Part shown: positions 1 through 13,639 of the stretch, piece by piece
How the letters are laid out: the number at the start of each line of letters is the position of its first letter
Position numbering within the stretch: the first letter of the stretch is position 1
NCBI GenBank assembly: GCA_002221725.1
Contig: NJFT01000053.1
Span: forward strand, 124,001 to 188,000
Source of the DNA: Scedosporium boydii
Lineage: Eukaryota > Ascomycota > Sordariomycetes > Microascales > Microascaceae
Length of the DNA stretch: 64,000 nucleotides
Direction of reading: 5' to 3'
The notes under the pieces: model-generated
Seen by the model: only the letters and a program-made list of their open reading frames with translations
Database searches by the model: none
What the model was told of the DNA's origin: nothing
Made by a program: the position numbers and the translations under genes

Positions 1-60
1 GTGGTCTAGTCCGTGGGTTCATCTCCATGCATAAATCTGTTTCCCATTTCGCCAAGCAGG

Positions 61-82
61 GGGCTGTGCAATTTCACAGCCC
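61..82. repeat. Perfect 8-bp hairpin upstream of the first HET gene
   Basis: GGGCTGTG and CACAGCCC flank a 6-base loop (CAATTT). It lies about 95 bp before the chosen start codon of the HET gene, so it may fall in its promoter or 5' leader. It could be chance; no function is implied. Confidence 0.5.
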
Positions 83-175
83 ACAAGGCTAATGCTGTGG
101 CCCAGATTCACCATCGCGAATCTCTCAGCTTGGCTTCTCGAATTCTCGCGAACTGATGTTGTTCCATCCTTCAAG

Positions 176-2213
176 ATGGCTCTCTGTTCAAAATGCCTCA
201 CACTTGCTGATGTACCCGACAACGATTCGGTCAATCACCCTCATCATCCCAGTGTGACTTCACTGCTGGATGCGGCCAAGTCCTGTCCCTTATGCCAATC
301 CTTCCTCGGCCGGGTCATCGGGATTCGAAATATTGAGCATGACGCACAGGATGGATTCTGGACCCGATCCTTGCTGAGAACGACTATTCCAGCCAAGACT
401 GCCGGGCCGAATATGACATCGGTGAGGAAATTTATTCTTGTATCTGCGAGGACTGAGCTGGAATCGGAACCTTTTGTAATCTCGAGTGGCGGTGAGTTAA
501 ACGAACTAAAGGACCCTCTGCGTCCATATATCACTCTTGTCGCGATGAAACAGATCATTCTCTAATAATATTTTTGTAGGACTTGCCGCTACCCGGCCGA
601 TATGGTATGAGAAGGATCTCACCTTCGCCGCGCGTGCGACCACCATCATGAGGTGGCTAAAAGAATGTGATTCGGCCCACCCCCATTGCCGGAGCGGTTT
701 CGTCAGTGCCTCACTCCCCGGTCGACTAATAGACGTCGGGCGAGAGCCAAGTCAACAACTTCGCTTGGTTACCGTATCTGCATCGACTATGAATCCCCAA
801 TACGTAGCCTTGAGCCATCGTTGGGGAGGAAAAATCCCCTTCGTGACTACCCGTGCGACCTTAAACGAGCGCGTCAACAAAATCTCATTACAGGATCTCC
901 CGCAAACGTTCTCCGACGCCGTGCTCGTAACTCGCACCCTCGGTATCCGCTACCTCTGGATCGATTCGTTGTGCATAGTTCAGGATGACACGGAAGACTG
1001 GAAAAGGGAAGCGTCGAAGATGGCATCGATTTTCCTTGGAGCTTACCTGACAATTACGGCTGCGGATGCTGAGGATTGCCATGGCGGGCTTGGCCTCGGG
1101 AATATACCCTCATCAGCACTGTTCGAAAGAACATCACTCGCTCCTGGTGGAGGTCCAGCGCGACTCTGTCTCCGTCCTGTCAAGGTGACCGGATACCAGC
1201 TACACTCTACTTTGAAGAGCTCTGCACTTCATAAAAGAGCATGGGTATTTCAAGAGACGATTTTGTCCCGCCGCAACGTGCATATGATGAAAGGGCAGCT
1301 CTTTTGGCAATGCCACTCACTCTTAGAATCGGAAGACGGAACACTCAGGCAGACAAACCACCAGCCCGATGATCCCGAAGACCGACGGATGCTACTTTCA
1401 GAGTATCCCCTGTTCAATTTTGGACATCTTCGAGAGAACCGTGAGGATGGCTCCAGCTGGTGGACCTGGATTCAAGAGCACTGCCGTCGTCAACTCACCT
1501 TTGAGTCCGACAGCCTACCCTCCATGGCAGGGATTATGGATCTGTATCAGAGATTAACGGGAGATGTTCCCGTTGTGGGGCTTTGGAGGAACAACCTACT
1601 CCTTCATCTTTCCTGGCGAACCAGCCAGCATGTTGACTCTTCGCAACGCGACTTCAGCCAGCCAACCTGGTGTTGGACTTCACTCAGACACTCGGCTCGC
1701 CAGCACATATGTACGGCGCAGATTCCTTTCCAGTCCATGCTGCAATCCTCACTCGACAAGTCCCCTGGATCAAGAACCGAAATCTTTTGGACAGCTCCCC
1801 TGAAAAACGTAGATGTGAGCTGGGATGGGGAGCCGATGGTGTCGCAGTTGAAATCTGCCGTTTTATCTATAGGACGAGTTCCTTGGCCAGATCCTGAAAA
1901 TTTCAAACGATTTGACCGCCTTAGCGTCGATATGTCATATGATTCCGTCACGACAGGAGAGAAAAGGGACACCATTTTCCTTCCGTTATGGATGTCTTGT
2001 CAGTGGTGGGATGACTTCGAGGAGCCAATCCCCTTATATGTGGCGTTTTTCGTCTCCTGCTCCTTGATTTTAGAGCCGTGCCAGGGGCCCGGTCAGTTCT
2101 ATCGGAGGGTTGGAGTATGCTTCCACAGTTGGACGTGCAAGCGACCGGGCAGAAGAGCAGCTGTGTGGAGGTTGCAGGACCTGGCAGTAGCTGAAGTCGT
2201 TCATCTCGTGTAG
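176..2213 (+). CDS. HET-domain (heterokaryon incompatibility) protein, 649 aa, two exons
   Basis: Predicted exons are 176-491 and 580-2213; the intron 492-579 has a GTGAGT donor and a TTTTTGTAG acceptor, and the joined frame is 650 codons including the stop. The N-terminus has two CxxC pairs (C4/C7 and C37/C40), a common feature before HET domains. The LPGRLIDVG segment before the domain is also typical. The HET domain itself spans roughly residues 180-330 and shows the family's landmarks: YVALSHRWGG, then LPQTFSDAV, YLWIDSLCIVQDD, MASIFLGAYLTITAADA, and the closing KRAWVFQE. HET domains are known to act in programmed cell death after fusion of unlike hyphae; whether this gene has such a role is not shown. 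I chose ATG 176 because it opens directly on the CxxC motif. An upstream in-frame start (92, CTG) is not a normal fungal start. The frame is intact and its base composition resembles its gene neighbours, so it looks like a live gene. Confidence 0.88.
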
Positions 2214-3724
2214 CTGAACGGTTACGGCCAAAGGTGGTATAACCGTGCGGGCACAAAGCTGCATTCTTCAGAGCCGCGAAACAGCAATGGAGGTGGGAAC
2301 CCGTTCTTCCATGTGCCTCATATAACCTCCCATCTCAAATTGCCACGCTGTCTGCCTCACGTAGGGAAAATCAGTCGCACTTAGACATGAATGCCGATCA
2401 CAATAAGAATATTTTAGCCTCTCTAGCTGCTCCTAACTTTGCGCGTTCCTATCTCCAACTTCCATCTACAACTGCTCCTAAGTTTCCGTAGAATCTGGCG
2501 CCAGGGCATCCGTGAGGTTAAAGTTCTAGGCATCACTCCAGCCGCTAGAGGTTTAGCAAATGACCACAAGGTAAATTAAGGATAGGTTAGGTACATTCGG
2601 TCACTGTGGGTAGAGGGAGACGGAATCCCAAGCGATATGAAAATGGACAGCGACACTACAGAAACATGACGCTAAGAACCAGGTCAAAATCGAGCAAGGG
2701 CCACGTCCACGAATGTATGCCGAGGATCCTAGCCCGCTATGGACTAGGTCCGCCAGCTCCCTGAAGAAGACGCATGCAGGTTCAGAACCATCAGATGGGA
2801 TACAGCCCTAAGAGTGTTGGAAAACTTATGCCGTGTCTACTCTTGCGTTGAGAGCAGAACGCGCAGAGGTAAGTACTCACAGACACTCAGCTTTTAAGCA
2901 CCGACCCTTGAAAGGAGAGGTCTAGTCTTTGAATCAATCCCTGCCGCATTTGGTGGCGTCCATCGATGAGAATGCGGCGCCTGTGACTACTCTTCACCGG
3001 GTGCGGTAATCGCCCAAATGAGGATCCCGGGGCGGGGGTCGGTAGCATTCGAGAGGATGCAGCGACGTTCTGGCGAATTCGTTATGCACTTTCTTTTTGC
3101 ATGCCGTAAAGACAGCTGAGGACGTGGGCTTGAACCTGCACCCACATGCCGTACTGGAAGGGGGAAGAGTGGAGACTCATCGAGGGAGAGCATAGGTCCG
3201 TCTCCAGGGAATTGCCACGTCGGGTGATCAAGCTTGCATATCCATTCGTACCTTGATTCTATTCGCTCACTTCAGTCAAGGTCCTGTCTTGAACACGGGC
3301 CGTTTTTCTGATATGTGACGTATGGGGAGTGCGTCGTCCGTGCTTGTCTAGGATCTTCTGTCCCGTAAGATCACAACGCCATACGAAGAAGTGGGGTAAA
3401 TGTCCACCAATTGGCCAGGTCTAGCATATTAGCATGTTCTTTAAGGGTTGCAATGCAGAAACGCCTGGCGGACGCAGATTGGGCTCTACCGGGCGGGGGT
3501 GGTGCGGATAGTCCCGGTGGCTTCCTTGGAGGAAGAACCAAGAGTCTGACGAGTCGCGGAAACTATTGCGCAGTCGAGCCCGTATTTAGTTCCACCATTT
3601 TCACCTTGGCTCCGGCGTGTTCCCAACATGCCATCTCCATCATTAATAAGAACCCAAGCATCCGATTTTCGCAGACCCTCGCCTTAGAGAACGACTCGGT
3701 AGAACAGGAATCCCCCGTCAAAAC
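2214..3724. other. Intergenic region, no gene recognised
   Basis: About 1.5 kb between the HET gene and the methyltransferase. Short open frames occur, but none has a start, splice pattern or motif I can support. It should contain the 3' end of the HET transcript and the promoter of the methyltransferase. Composition is normal for the gene-bearing part and no RIP signature is visible. Confidence 0.6.
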
Positions 3725-5452
3725 ATGGGCGACAAATCACCCGAACAGGCCAGCCGTGGCAAGAAATCGCCGTCTCCGAAGGGCGCCAAGAGTCCCAAGA
3801 GTCCCAAGAGCCCAGAAGCCGCAGGACAAGGTCCGGCGAGTGAGACTGTCGGCATACTACCCGCCCAGCACTGGGTGCAGTCCGCGCTGGTCCGTCGCCG
3901 TGTCTTATCTAATGTTCGGACCTACTTCTGAGTTCCTAGTGTAATTAATTAAAATGTTCATCTTTAGGACGACGACGCGGAGTCGGCTGTAGGCAGTCTT
4001 AATCCCTCCTCAACGGCTTCTATATCCTCGAGCATTCTTAATTACCGGACTCTTCATGGCCGGAGGTACCACAGTGAGGTCGGCAGCGCCGAATATTGGT
4101 AAGATTTGCAGTTCCATGACACTATTCCGCGGCATGCTCGAGCAATTAGCTTCACGGTTATTTCGTGGCTAACCATGCTTCTTTGCGGAAAAGGGGTGCC
4201 AACGATGAACAACAGAGCGAATCTTTGGATATAAAGTAAGTCTAGGTCAACCAGAAGTGGATGTTCATTTCATATTTGCGCCGGCATATTTCTAGTAAGC
4301 TCATCTCGACAACAGCCACCATACCATGACCATCGGATGTGATGGAAAAATCTTCCTGGCACCTTTGGAAGCAGGAAAGGTTACGGTACGAAAAATGTTC
4401 CCGATTGCGAGTACCCGAAAATTATTTCACCATTACTGACACCTACTTGATGTTTAGAAAGCTGTTGACATTGGGACTGGGACCGGTATGTGACTTGGGC
4501 CTTGAGAGCTTTGATGTCTTCGTCAAATCCAGTCCGGATATGTGATCTAACACTCCACACCCCCGGAAAGGCATCTGGGCAATGTATGTTTTAATTTCCA
4601 TTCCCAAGTCCACCACGTCTGTATGTTCCTAACCCTTCGTTCAGCGATTTCGCCGACGAATTCCCCGAGGCAGAGGTGATCGGAACCGACATCTCGCCCA
4701 TTCAGCCTACCTGGATCCCCCCAAACCTGAAATTGTGGGTGCCCCGAGAGGACTTGACGAAAAAACAAACTGCTCATTCGTTATTTCTCTTCGTGTAGCG
4801 AAATTGAAGATTGCACACAGCCATGGACCTTCGCGCCTGATACATTCGATTACATCCACATGCGGTGGCTAATCGGCAGCATTCCAGACTGGTCAGCCCT
4901 CTTCGCTGAGGCCTTCAAGGCTTGTCGGCCGGGCGGCTGGTTCGAAAGCTGTGAGCCCGAGTGTGGATTCAGCAGCGACGATGGCACTGTCAAGGACGAT
5001 ACGGCTCTCGGGCAATGGCAGAAGTTCTATGAAGAGGGCCAAAGGAAGACTGGTCGCATTTTCACTGTAGTGAGGGATAATATTCAGAGGAAGTGCATGA
5101 AAGAGGCAGGATTTGTTGACATCCAAGAGCATAGCTTCAAGGTATGAGAGAGAAGGCAGCAGTGGCTGGGAGAAATTGGTGTGTGCGTTTGTTCTTGCTA
5201 ACCCTCGTACAACAGATTCCGATCGGCTCCTGGCCCAAGGATCCAAAGTTGAAAGAGCTCGGCCAATATGGCCAACTCGTTCTCGAGGCGGATGCGGAGG
5301 GCTATGTATTATTCATGGCCAACACGCTGGGCTGGTCGAGGGAGGAAATCCAAGTCTACATTGCCCATCTCCGCCGAGAAGTGCGATCGGGTAAGATCCA
5401 TGCGTACTACAGGCAGAATATAATCTGGGGTCGGAAGCCTGAGTCGGAGTAA
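3725..5452 (+). CDS. LaeA-like class I SAM-dependent methyltransferase, 367 aa, nine exons
   Basis: Predicted exons: 3725-3874, 3968-4098, 4194-4235, 4316-4385, 4458-4485, 4571-4583, 4645-4734, 4799-5141, 5216-5452. They sum to 1,104 nt with no internal stop. The N-terminus is low complexity (repeated KSPKSPKSP), followed by [20 protein letters not shown] and [10 protein letters not shown], a signature block of fungal LaeA-like methyltransferases. SAM-binding motif I (VDIGTGTG, residues 134-141) is assembled across the junction of exons 5 and 6. [14 protein letters not shown] follows, then [16 protein letters not shown]. Such enzymes are mostly soluble or nuclear, and the LaeA group is known for secondary-metabolism control; the substrate here is unknown. 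No biosynthetic cluster is visible beside it. Oddities are the 13-bp sixth exon and the high intron count. The end of exon 1 (after HW, donor GTGCAG) is the least certain border. Confidence 0.87.
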
Positions 5453-6313
5453 TTTCATGTCGCTCTTCGGCCGACGTCTCCCGAAGTAGCATCACCATCT
5501 TAATCCAGCCACCTGAGACCATAATTATTCGAACCCTGAGGAAGAGGCCTACTTGTCTGTATTCAAATACTGTCTATATCGTTCTTTCCACCGACTGTCT
5601 GCTTATTGTGCTAGATCCCGGATTTGATCCTGGACTTGGCCCATGAAGGACATAAATGTGAAGTTCTGTGGGCGAGTAATGTGCCCAGACAGAATTGACG
5701 ATCACTTTCCATTTTGAACAGGGTTCCGAGCTTCAAATATGTATCTTTAACCTCCATATCATAAAGGGAGAATCAATATCAGGACCGGGATCAATAGCAT
5801 ACAAACAATTAAAGCCGAGCCATGGGTTTCATGGTCACCGTCGTTACCAAAGCAGATCTTCATTGTTGATCTTGTTGAATCCCAACTTGGCAGGTGCCGT
5901 TCTCTCAACGAGCAACTTCAATAGCATCATGCCTCACTCTATTCATATCCTTGGATTCAGGAATAAATATTGAAAGATTCAATAAAAAACTCTATTGATG
6001 CATAGCTCCAGTCCGGTTGCCCCGATAAGGTACGTCATCACGAGCCCGCCCACAGTACAAATTTTAGTAGGTCTCGTGCGGGGAAGGCGGGAACACATTC
6101 CTGTCCCTGTCCAAAACCAACGAAACATTCAAACTAACCATCAGCAGTTTAGCTCCCGCTTTTCTCAATCAAACCTTGTTCGTTCCCCTCCCGGCCCCAT
6201 CATCGTTCATCTTCCCTCTGCTTTCCAAAAACCTTGGCGGACAGTACCTTGTATCGAATACTGACCGATCCCTTTCCAGAGCATCCTGAGAGACCACCAT
6301 CCCTGTCACCAAA
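5453..6313. other. Intergenic region with promoter of the aminopeptidase gene
   Basis: About 0.86 kb holding the 3' flank of the methyltransferase and the 5' region of the methionine aminopeptidase. No coding sequence is supported. The last 170 bp are rich in pyrimidines (see the separate regulatory entry). Confidence 0.6.
6150..6235 (+). promoter_or_regulatory. Pyrimidine-rich core promoter / leader of the MetAP2 gene
   Basis: A stretch dominated by C and T (for example CCCGCTTTTCTC and TTCCCCTCCCGGCCCC) lies 80-160 bp before the start codon. CT-rich tracts in this position are common at transcription starts of well-expressed genes in filamentous fungi. This is inference from composition and position. 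Confidence 0.4.
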
Positions 6314-7880
<1,567 letters not shown>

Positions 7881-9439
7881 GTAAATTAGGATTTGTTGCT
7901 CTCGGGGCATATTCAAGGGCTCAGAGAGAGGGAATTTCACATGCAGACCAGGATGAAGCAGATTGAGCACAACAGCAGGACTCAAAGTGTCTCGGCCGCT
8001 GTTCTAGCAGCCTGAACATGCCACTCGTTTCGTATTGCTTTTTAGCAGCTTCCTAAAATTCAAAGGTCCTGAAAAGGATGTTTGAGCACTGCCGCTGTCC
8101 TAAACTACCTATCCTTGCAAGTGACGTGAGAGCCTTTCGAGTAGAATCGTCAGGTATTCGGTCCAGTCTCATCGAAATGTGCCTCGATATTATGCCCGTG
8201 GTAAAATGACAACCACGGCCGTCCTTCCCGCAAGCCGACGCAAAGGAGGACCGTGTTGGCCCATCATTAAGGACAGCTTCATGACATCAAGCGCTAGGAG
8301 AAGGAGATATCCATCATGTAGCAGGTTGATGTTTGGTTACCACCCTAACGAGACATTCAGGCCGTGCAGGGCGGCTTACCGCAAAGGGCTACCTAGACTG
8401 CCTTGTCCAATGCGCAGCTACGATAAGGCGGTGCCGTGGAAGAGGTTAAAGCTGTATGGTAGAATCCCACGCCGATCATCATAAACGAATGCTAAAAAAT
8501 GCAAGAAAATCCCGGATGGGGCATCATGCAGCCGTTTTCCAACCAAGGAGTGTGGGTTGTCGAGACCCTTGTTTGACGTGCACCACGGTGGCGGGGGCAG
8601 CAATCCTCCTTGGACCTTCATCTGCCGAAACTTAGAAAGAGAGTACTGCAGATACTGTGCCCGCTAGCTGGGGGCTTTACTATTTTATGTTGTGGAAAAC
8701 GCTGCATTCAAATGCCCTGGTGTCGAAGGAAGTTTCGCGCCCCACGAAGCTCCGGGCTGGTGAGTCGGGTATTAGTTCACAGGTGGAAGCAGTAATATCA
8801 GAAGCTGAGATGGGGTGTTTCTGCAAGAGGATAGTACCTATTGTACAAACGTACTGAAGAACGTTTTTTCCTCCGTGCCCCGGCTTCATCGAAACATCCC
8901 AGTCAGACTTTTACCGAAATGAAGAATCCATCATGCCGGAGTCAGGCTACTTGGCAAACCCTGCGGTACTTTTTCACGAGATGTGACCCAACCCAGGAGA
9001 CTACATAACTCGCGGTTTCTGACAACCCTTGTGGTGAATGGTTCTGTGAATGATGCTGCGGGTCTATCATTCAACGGTTAAAATAGACCCTAGTCACGGG
9101 GAAGAGCCTCCGCTACTACCCTATCACCACCTCGTCTCACACTCTGGCATTACTATTATGATCAGCGGTCAACCAGGGTGATTTGCCATCCAGTAGTTAA
9201 AATGCTCCTGCCAAGTTGTACAGGGTAGATGACCGCTGGGGCCATAACATACCAGGGGACATATGACCAGTGTCATGGATGGAAATCCAAATAGAAATAC
9301 CCCATGTTTTCTTGTTCCCGTGTGGCCCCTGGATGGAACCAAGGATCCCACGGTCTCTGTCTTTCTTCCCATCCCACTTCTACAACTTGGTTTTCTACGC
9401 CCTTGAGGAGGAAAAAACCGAACAAAAATAGTGCTAATA
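7881..9439. other. Intergenic region, no gene recognised
   Basis: About 1.56 kb between MetAP2 and the epimerase-like gene. Several short open frames (for example 8179-8484 on the + strand) lack recognisable motifs, plausible introns or homologous-looking sequence. No RIP-type bias is seen. Confidence 0.55.
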
Positions 9440-10576
9440 ATGGTGTCTAGTACTAGCAGAATCCTCCTTACTGGTGCAACCGGTTATGTCGGCGGCACCA
9501 TCCTCGACCATCTCATCAAAAATGAGGAACCCAGCACTGAGGGATTGACGTTCGACCTCCTGGTCCGCAGCGAAGAAGCCGCGAAGAAGCTACGCGAGGC
9601 CTACGGCGATCGTGTCAACCCCATCCAGTGGGCAGGCCTTACCGATATCCCCTCCATCACCGAAACGGCCTCCAACTACCACATCATCGTAAACACCGGG
9701 TTAGGTTTCATCGCGGATGGAGCGAAGGCTTTCGTCCACGGCCTGGCTCGTCGCATCAAGCCCGGAAATCCGGTACCGTGGCTCCTGCACATCGCCGGAT
9801 GCACCAACCTTGGAGATCGACCGTTGACGGAGACGGCTTACCCCGATCGAGAATGGGACGACGCCGATGGAAATGCCGTGTACGAGTTTCTCAAGGCCGA
9901 GGATGCCAGACACCCTTACCCGCAGAGAACCACCGAGGTAGGCGTCCTCACGGCCGCTGAAGAGACAGGCGTTCAGGCCGTAAGGCTGAATACCCCTTGC
10001 ATCTTCGGCACCGGCACGGGTCTTTTCAACAAGCAGGGAATCATCATCCCCGTCATCATGCGATATGTCGTGCAGCACGGCCACGGATTCAAACTGAACT
10101 AGACGTCCAACTTCGATTGGGTGCATGTCGAGGACCTCGCCGATGCTTACGTTCTTCTCATGCGAACCATCCTCGAACGCGAGGACCGCGGTGTCGGTTA
10201 CATCCCGTCGGGGAAGAACGGCATTATCTTCCCGGCTGTCGGCCGCGCTCTGCAGACGGAGATCATGCAGCGATGCCTGGACGCCGCTTTCGATACCGGC
10301 GTGCTCCCTCTAGAGGATACCCCCAAAGACAAAGAGATCCGACAAGTCTCGCTGCAGGAAATCGCCGACGAGATCACCGCGGGGCTTGTGGATATGGCAG
10401 AGCAGGGTTGGGCGGGTAACAAGGCCCAGAAGGGAACCATGGCGAAGAAGATTCTGGGATGGGAGCCGAAGAGGTTGGAGGAAGAATGGAAGAAGGACTT
10501 CTTGGATGAACTGAATGCGCTGAAGAATGGAGAGAGAGGCATAACTATGGAGAGCTGTATCGGGAAGAAGCAGTGA
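9440..10576 (+). pseudogene. NAD(P)-dependent epimerase/NmrA-like gene with one in-frame stop codon
   Basis: From ATG 9440 one frame runs to the stop at 10574-10576, 378 codons, interrupted only by TAG at 10100-10102 (codon 221). The N-terminus carries the Rossmann dinucleotide-binding motif TGATGYVGG (glycines 12, 15, 18). VYEFLKAED and PYPQRTTEVG follow, then VRLNTPCIFGTGTG, all consistent with an extended short-chain dehydrogenase/epimerase. After the TAG the same frame continues directly with FDWVHVEDLADAY, a conserved block of the family, to a normal C-terminus. No good splice sites remove the TAG. A single substitution from GAG or CAG would explain it; the surrounding DNA is not RIP-biased. 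The encoded product would stop at 220 aa and lose the C-terminal third. The start at 9440 is preferred over the in-frame GTG at 9431. Reading error, strain allele, recent pseudogene or readthrough remain possible. Substrate unknown. Confidence 0.8.
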
Positions 10577-11270
10577 TATTTCCTGCCTGTTTTTGACACT
10601 GCTCGCAGGATTGTCCATTATATTTCGCTTCCATGATCAGCTGAGGTACCACGACTCTCCGGCTTGACTCGGGATAAAGGAGGGTCCAGCCCTCAGTTTG
10701 CTTCTCTTAATGTTACGTACATATACCCCTGCAGAAGCTGGCAAGGAGAAGGAAAATGAACTCTCAAGAAGGAAGCTAAACCTGGCCAAGGTCATGTACC
10801 GGCCGGGGCCTTTTCAACAAGGATCGGTGGCGACACGGCAGGGCTCCAAGGAATGTCAAGCCAACGTTGCAACATCCGACCCCCTTTTTGCAATTGACCT
10901 TGGTTTCTCTCTCATGATACTAGGAAATAGAAAAGAAGATCATCTTCAAGGAGTGATTGCTCCAAATACTTAACGTAGAGATGTCTCGACCGGATTTCAA
11001 TGTAGCCGTTTGCTTCCCGCAGCGTCTACTGGAGCCCCCGATAATTTAACCCGCCAACTTTAACGCCGCCGCCTGCCAGAACAGCTATATATAACACCCG
11101 AAAGTTACCCTCAGCTATTTCCATTGCTGTTCGCTTTCCTGAGCTGCAGCTGAGTTGGGATGAATCCATAGGTGAGCCTAGCCTACGTCTATGGCACAGC
11201 CACAGAGGCCCAGTTTTAGTGCCTCAGCTAAAGTTGCCATCAATCAAAAATGGAACCCACCCTCCATAGT
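10577..11270. other. Last normal-composition stretch before the transposon nest
   Basis: No supported gene. A good TATA-like element (CTATATATAAC, about 11080) followed by pyrimidine-rich sequence at 11110-11145 looks like a promoter facing right into the AT-rich region, but no reading frame follows. This may be the remains of a promoter whose gene was displaced or destroyed. Confidence 0.4.
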
Positions 11271-12565
11271 TTCTTTCTAGGCCCAATTTTAGGCTCATAT
11301 ATATTATATACCACCTAAGTGCAATTCTAGTATACATTATCGTTCAACTCATAATTGCCTACTTACTATTTAAGTACAGATAAATATTAAAATCTTTTAG
11401 CATCATGACTATTTATAGGGAAATAGGAATATACTATAATTATCTAGAGCACTATATTGTACCTTAATATTACTAGAGCAACTACCTAAATAAGAGGTAA
11501 ATAGTACTCTAATAAAGACTATAAAACTCTTTAAATAGTTAAATTGTAAAATAGGTAGCCTTTTTACTTAAATTCTAAGGAAAAGGACTAATTATCTTAT
11601 AATTAAACTATTCTAGCTATTAGTTAATTGCTAGTCTAACTAATATTATTATAATATAAGCTTACAAATAAAAAGAAGTATTTACTTAAAGGATATAACT
11701 TTAAGAACTTTAGTAATAATAAGAGGATTCTATCTTAGAAGAGATAGAGATTAAAGCTATGTAAGCCCTAATATAAGGATAGATAGGATGGGCTTAAGGA
11801 TAGGTACTAGGAGGTATAAGTCTAGTAAGTAGTTAATAAAATATCTTAGCTAAGGATAAGTAAATATATTCTTAATGTAGATTTATATTGATAATACTTA
11901 GTAAAGTAGAATTTATATCTATATTAAAGTTAGAAAATTCTACTTTAAGATATAGGGATTAGGGCTATATAAGAGGTTAGCTAATAGTATTAGGGACTAG
12001 GACTATTTAGTTAGCTTAAGTAAGCTTCTCTATAGATCAGCTTAGCTAGGATAGCTATAGGTAGAAGAGGCCTAGAATTTGTAAGGCATGAGCAAGAGCG
12101 CACTATAGCACGGGACTTGCCGTCAGATGACTCAGCTGCGGAGCCTGGTCGGAGCGCGGTCGGAGACAAAAGGCGTTTCTCGCAGTAGACAAGTCATTCT
12201 AAGGAGCAAGTTGAAGTCTTAATCATCAATTGACTTTTAAAAAAACACATACTTCTTAGTGACACTAGTCTTTCCTCGAGCTATATATAGTATATCCTTA
12301 CAGAATTATAGAGTAGTTTAATTAGATCTCTATAAGTTAATCTCTTAGGTATAAGATTATAACCCGGAGTCACTAACAGCTTTAGAAAATATATAGTACT
12401 AAAGAGCTACCTAATAGTAACTAGTATTATAAGGCCCTTATCTTATTTATATATAGTAAATAATTATTAACTTAAAGAAAATATATTAGAAGTAATATTT
12501 AATAAGTTAGGGCTTACTACTTATATAGCTAGATTATTTTAAAATAAAAAATCTAGGAGCTATAT
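11271..12565. other. RIP-degraded AT-rich DNA left of gypsy element C (unassigned repeat)
   Basis: CA, TG and CG are nearly absent and TA dominates. Read in the + frame around 11745-12079, the TAG/TAA codons alternate with sensible codons as if Q codons had been lost, so this was probably coding, but I do not recognise the protein. A motif near 11785 (GGGCTTAAGGATAGGTACTA) recurs in the same direction near 36685, on the other side of element C. A solo LTR of the B family is embedded at 12080-12302. Confidence 0.5.
12080..12302 (+). mobile_element. Solo LTR, family B (TSD GAATT)
   Basis: 223 bp starting TGTAAGG and ending CCTTACA, flanked on both sides by GAATT (12075-12079 and 12303-12307). 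It is the reverse complement of the LTRs of element B (14080-14300 and 29094-29314). It has kept more CG/CA than its surroundings. No internal sequence is present, so it is a recombination product. Confidence 0.88.
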
Positions 12566-12999
12566 TATTATAATCCTAATATTTAAAGTTCTAGTTAATT
12601 AATAGAATAGAGTAGTATTAGGATAGTAGGTACCTATTTAAGGTAAGTAAGGTAGTTAAATAGTATTGATAATAATATTAGTAAGAAGTATGTATTTAAA
12701 TATAGGGGTATAGTTATATTTAAATTAACTATTAAAGAGTATAGAAAATATACTAGACTTGTAGAAAACATTGTAGCTTTATATAGATACTTCTTTCTAT
12801 CTGTTTTTAGTATATAGTTGCTTCTAGGGTGCCTACCTAATCGCTCTCCTAGTAATCATTTAGTTGCTTTTCTTATATGTAGTCGATCGCTCTTCGTACA
12901 ACTGCCTAGTCACACTTCCAAGAAGCGATTATATAACTCTATCTAATTCTACTATTCCTTACTACCTTAGGTAGCCTAAATTATAGCTAGGTTATAATA
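12566..12999 (-). repeat. 3' LTR of element C
   Basis: 434 bp, same length as the right LTR at 35590-36023. Terminal TG...CA are mutated to TA on this copy. The purine-rich primer tract of the element lies just inside at about 13004-13020 (seen as CTCCTCTCCC on this strand). Confidence 0.9.
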
Positions 13000-13404
13000 T
13001 AATTTCTCCTCTCCCTTAGTTTTTATCTTTAAAGGCCTATTAGTTCTAAACTTCTTCCTTCCTTAGTAAATCTACCTTCTTTAATCCTTCTTTAATTATA
13101 TTGTCTTATATTTCTAAGTCTTAATCCTTTATTATTTCTTTTAAAGTTAACTGTAAACGCTTTACTTAAGTAATAGATAATATTCTTTCTTATTAGTATC
13201 TTTTTAAGATACTAAAATATATAACTTATTTTAATTCCTATACTCCTTGTAAGTATGATGTTTAAAAGAGATAGTCTTATTATAATTACTATATCCTTTT
13301 TTATTAAGCCTACTATAATGCTAGGGGAATTATAGATTCTACCTATAAGTTCTTTTTCTTATTATTTCTTTTCTTATTACTTACTAACCTAATATCCTAC
13401 TTCC

Positions 13405-13629
13405 CTAGTTAACTATTTAGAGTAGGAGTAGTCCTATATTATAAAGGAGGAGTAGGAGGCTAAGGTAGTACTTTAGGCTACCTTATCTTATATAGTAAAA
13501 ATTTACTAGGAGAAGGAGCTTTATAAAAAGAGGGCTCTAGAAGTTATTAGGTTGGGGATGGAGTAGGTGGTAGAGAAGGACACTGTAGAGAATACTGCTT
13601 TCCCTGTCCCTGGGTTAGAGATTAACTAG
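13405..13629 (+). pseudogene. Antisense coiled-coil accessory ORF of element C (RIP-damaged)
   Basis: A + strand frame opposite to gag-pol, between the chromodomain and the 3' LTR. Reading TAG/TAA as damaged Q codons it aligns with the intact-looking ORF of element A. Shared stretches are VxxLEQEQ at the start, then a glutamate-rich part, then ELYKKRALEVIRLGMEQ and a tail ending PGLEIN before the TAG at 13627. Position, orientation and sequence match the same ORF in A and D, so it belongs to the transposon lineage. Function is unknown; a coiled coil is suggested by the heptad-like E/K/L pattern. Confidence 0.7.
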
Positions 13630-13639
13630 AGCCTGCTAA

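Noticed and set aside
8179..8484. 101-codon + strand frame between MetAP2 and the epimerase-like gene
   Set aside because: No conserved motif, no plausible intron or partner exon, composition like intergenic DNA.
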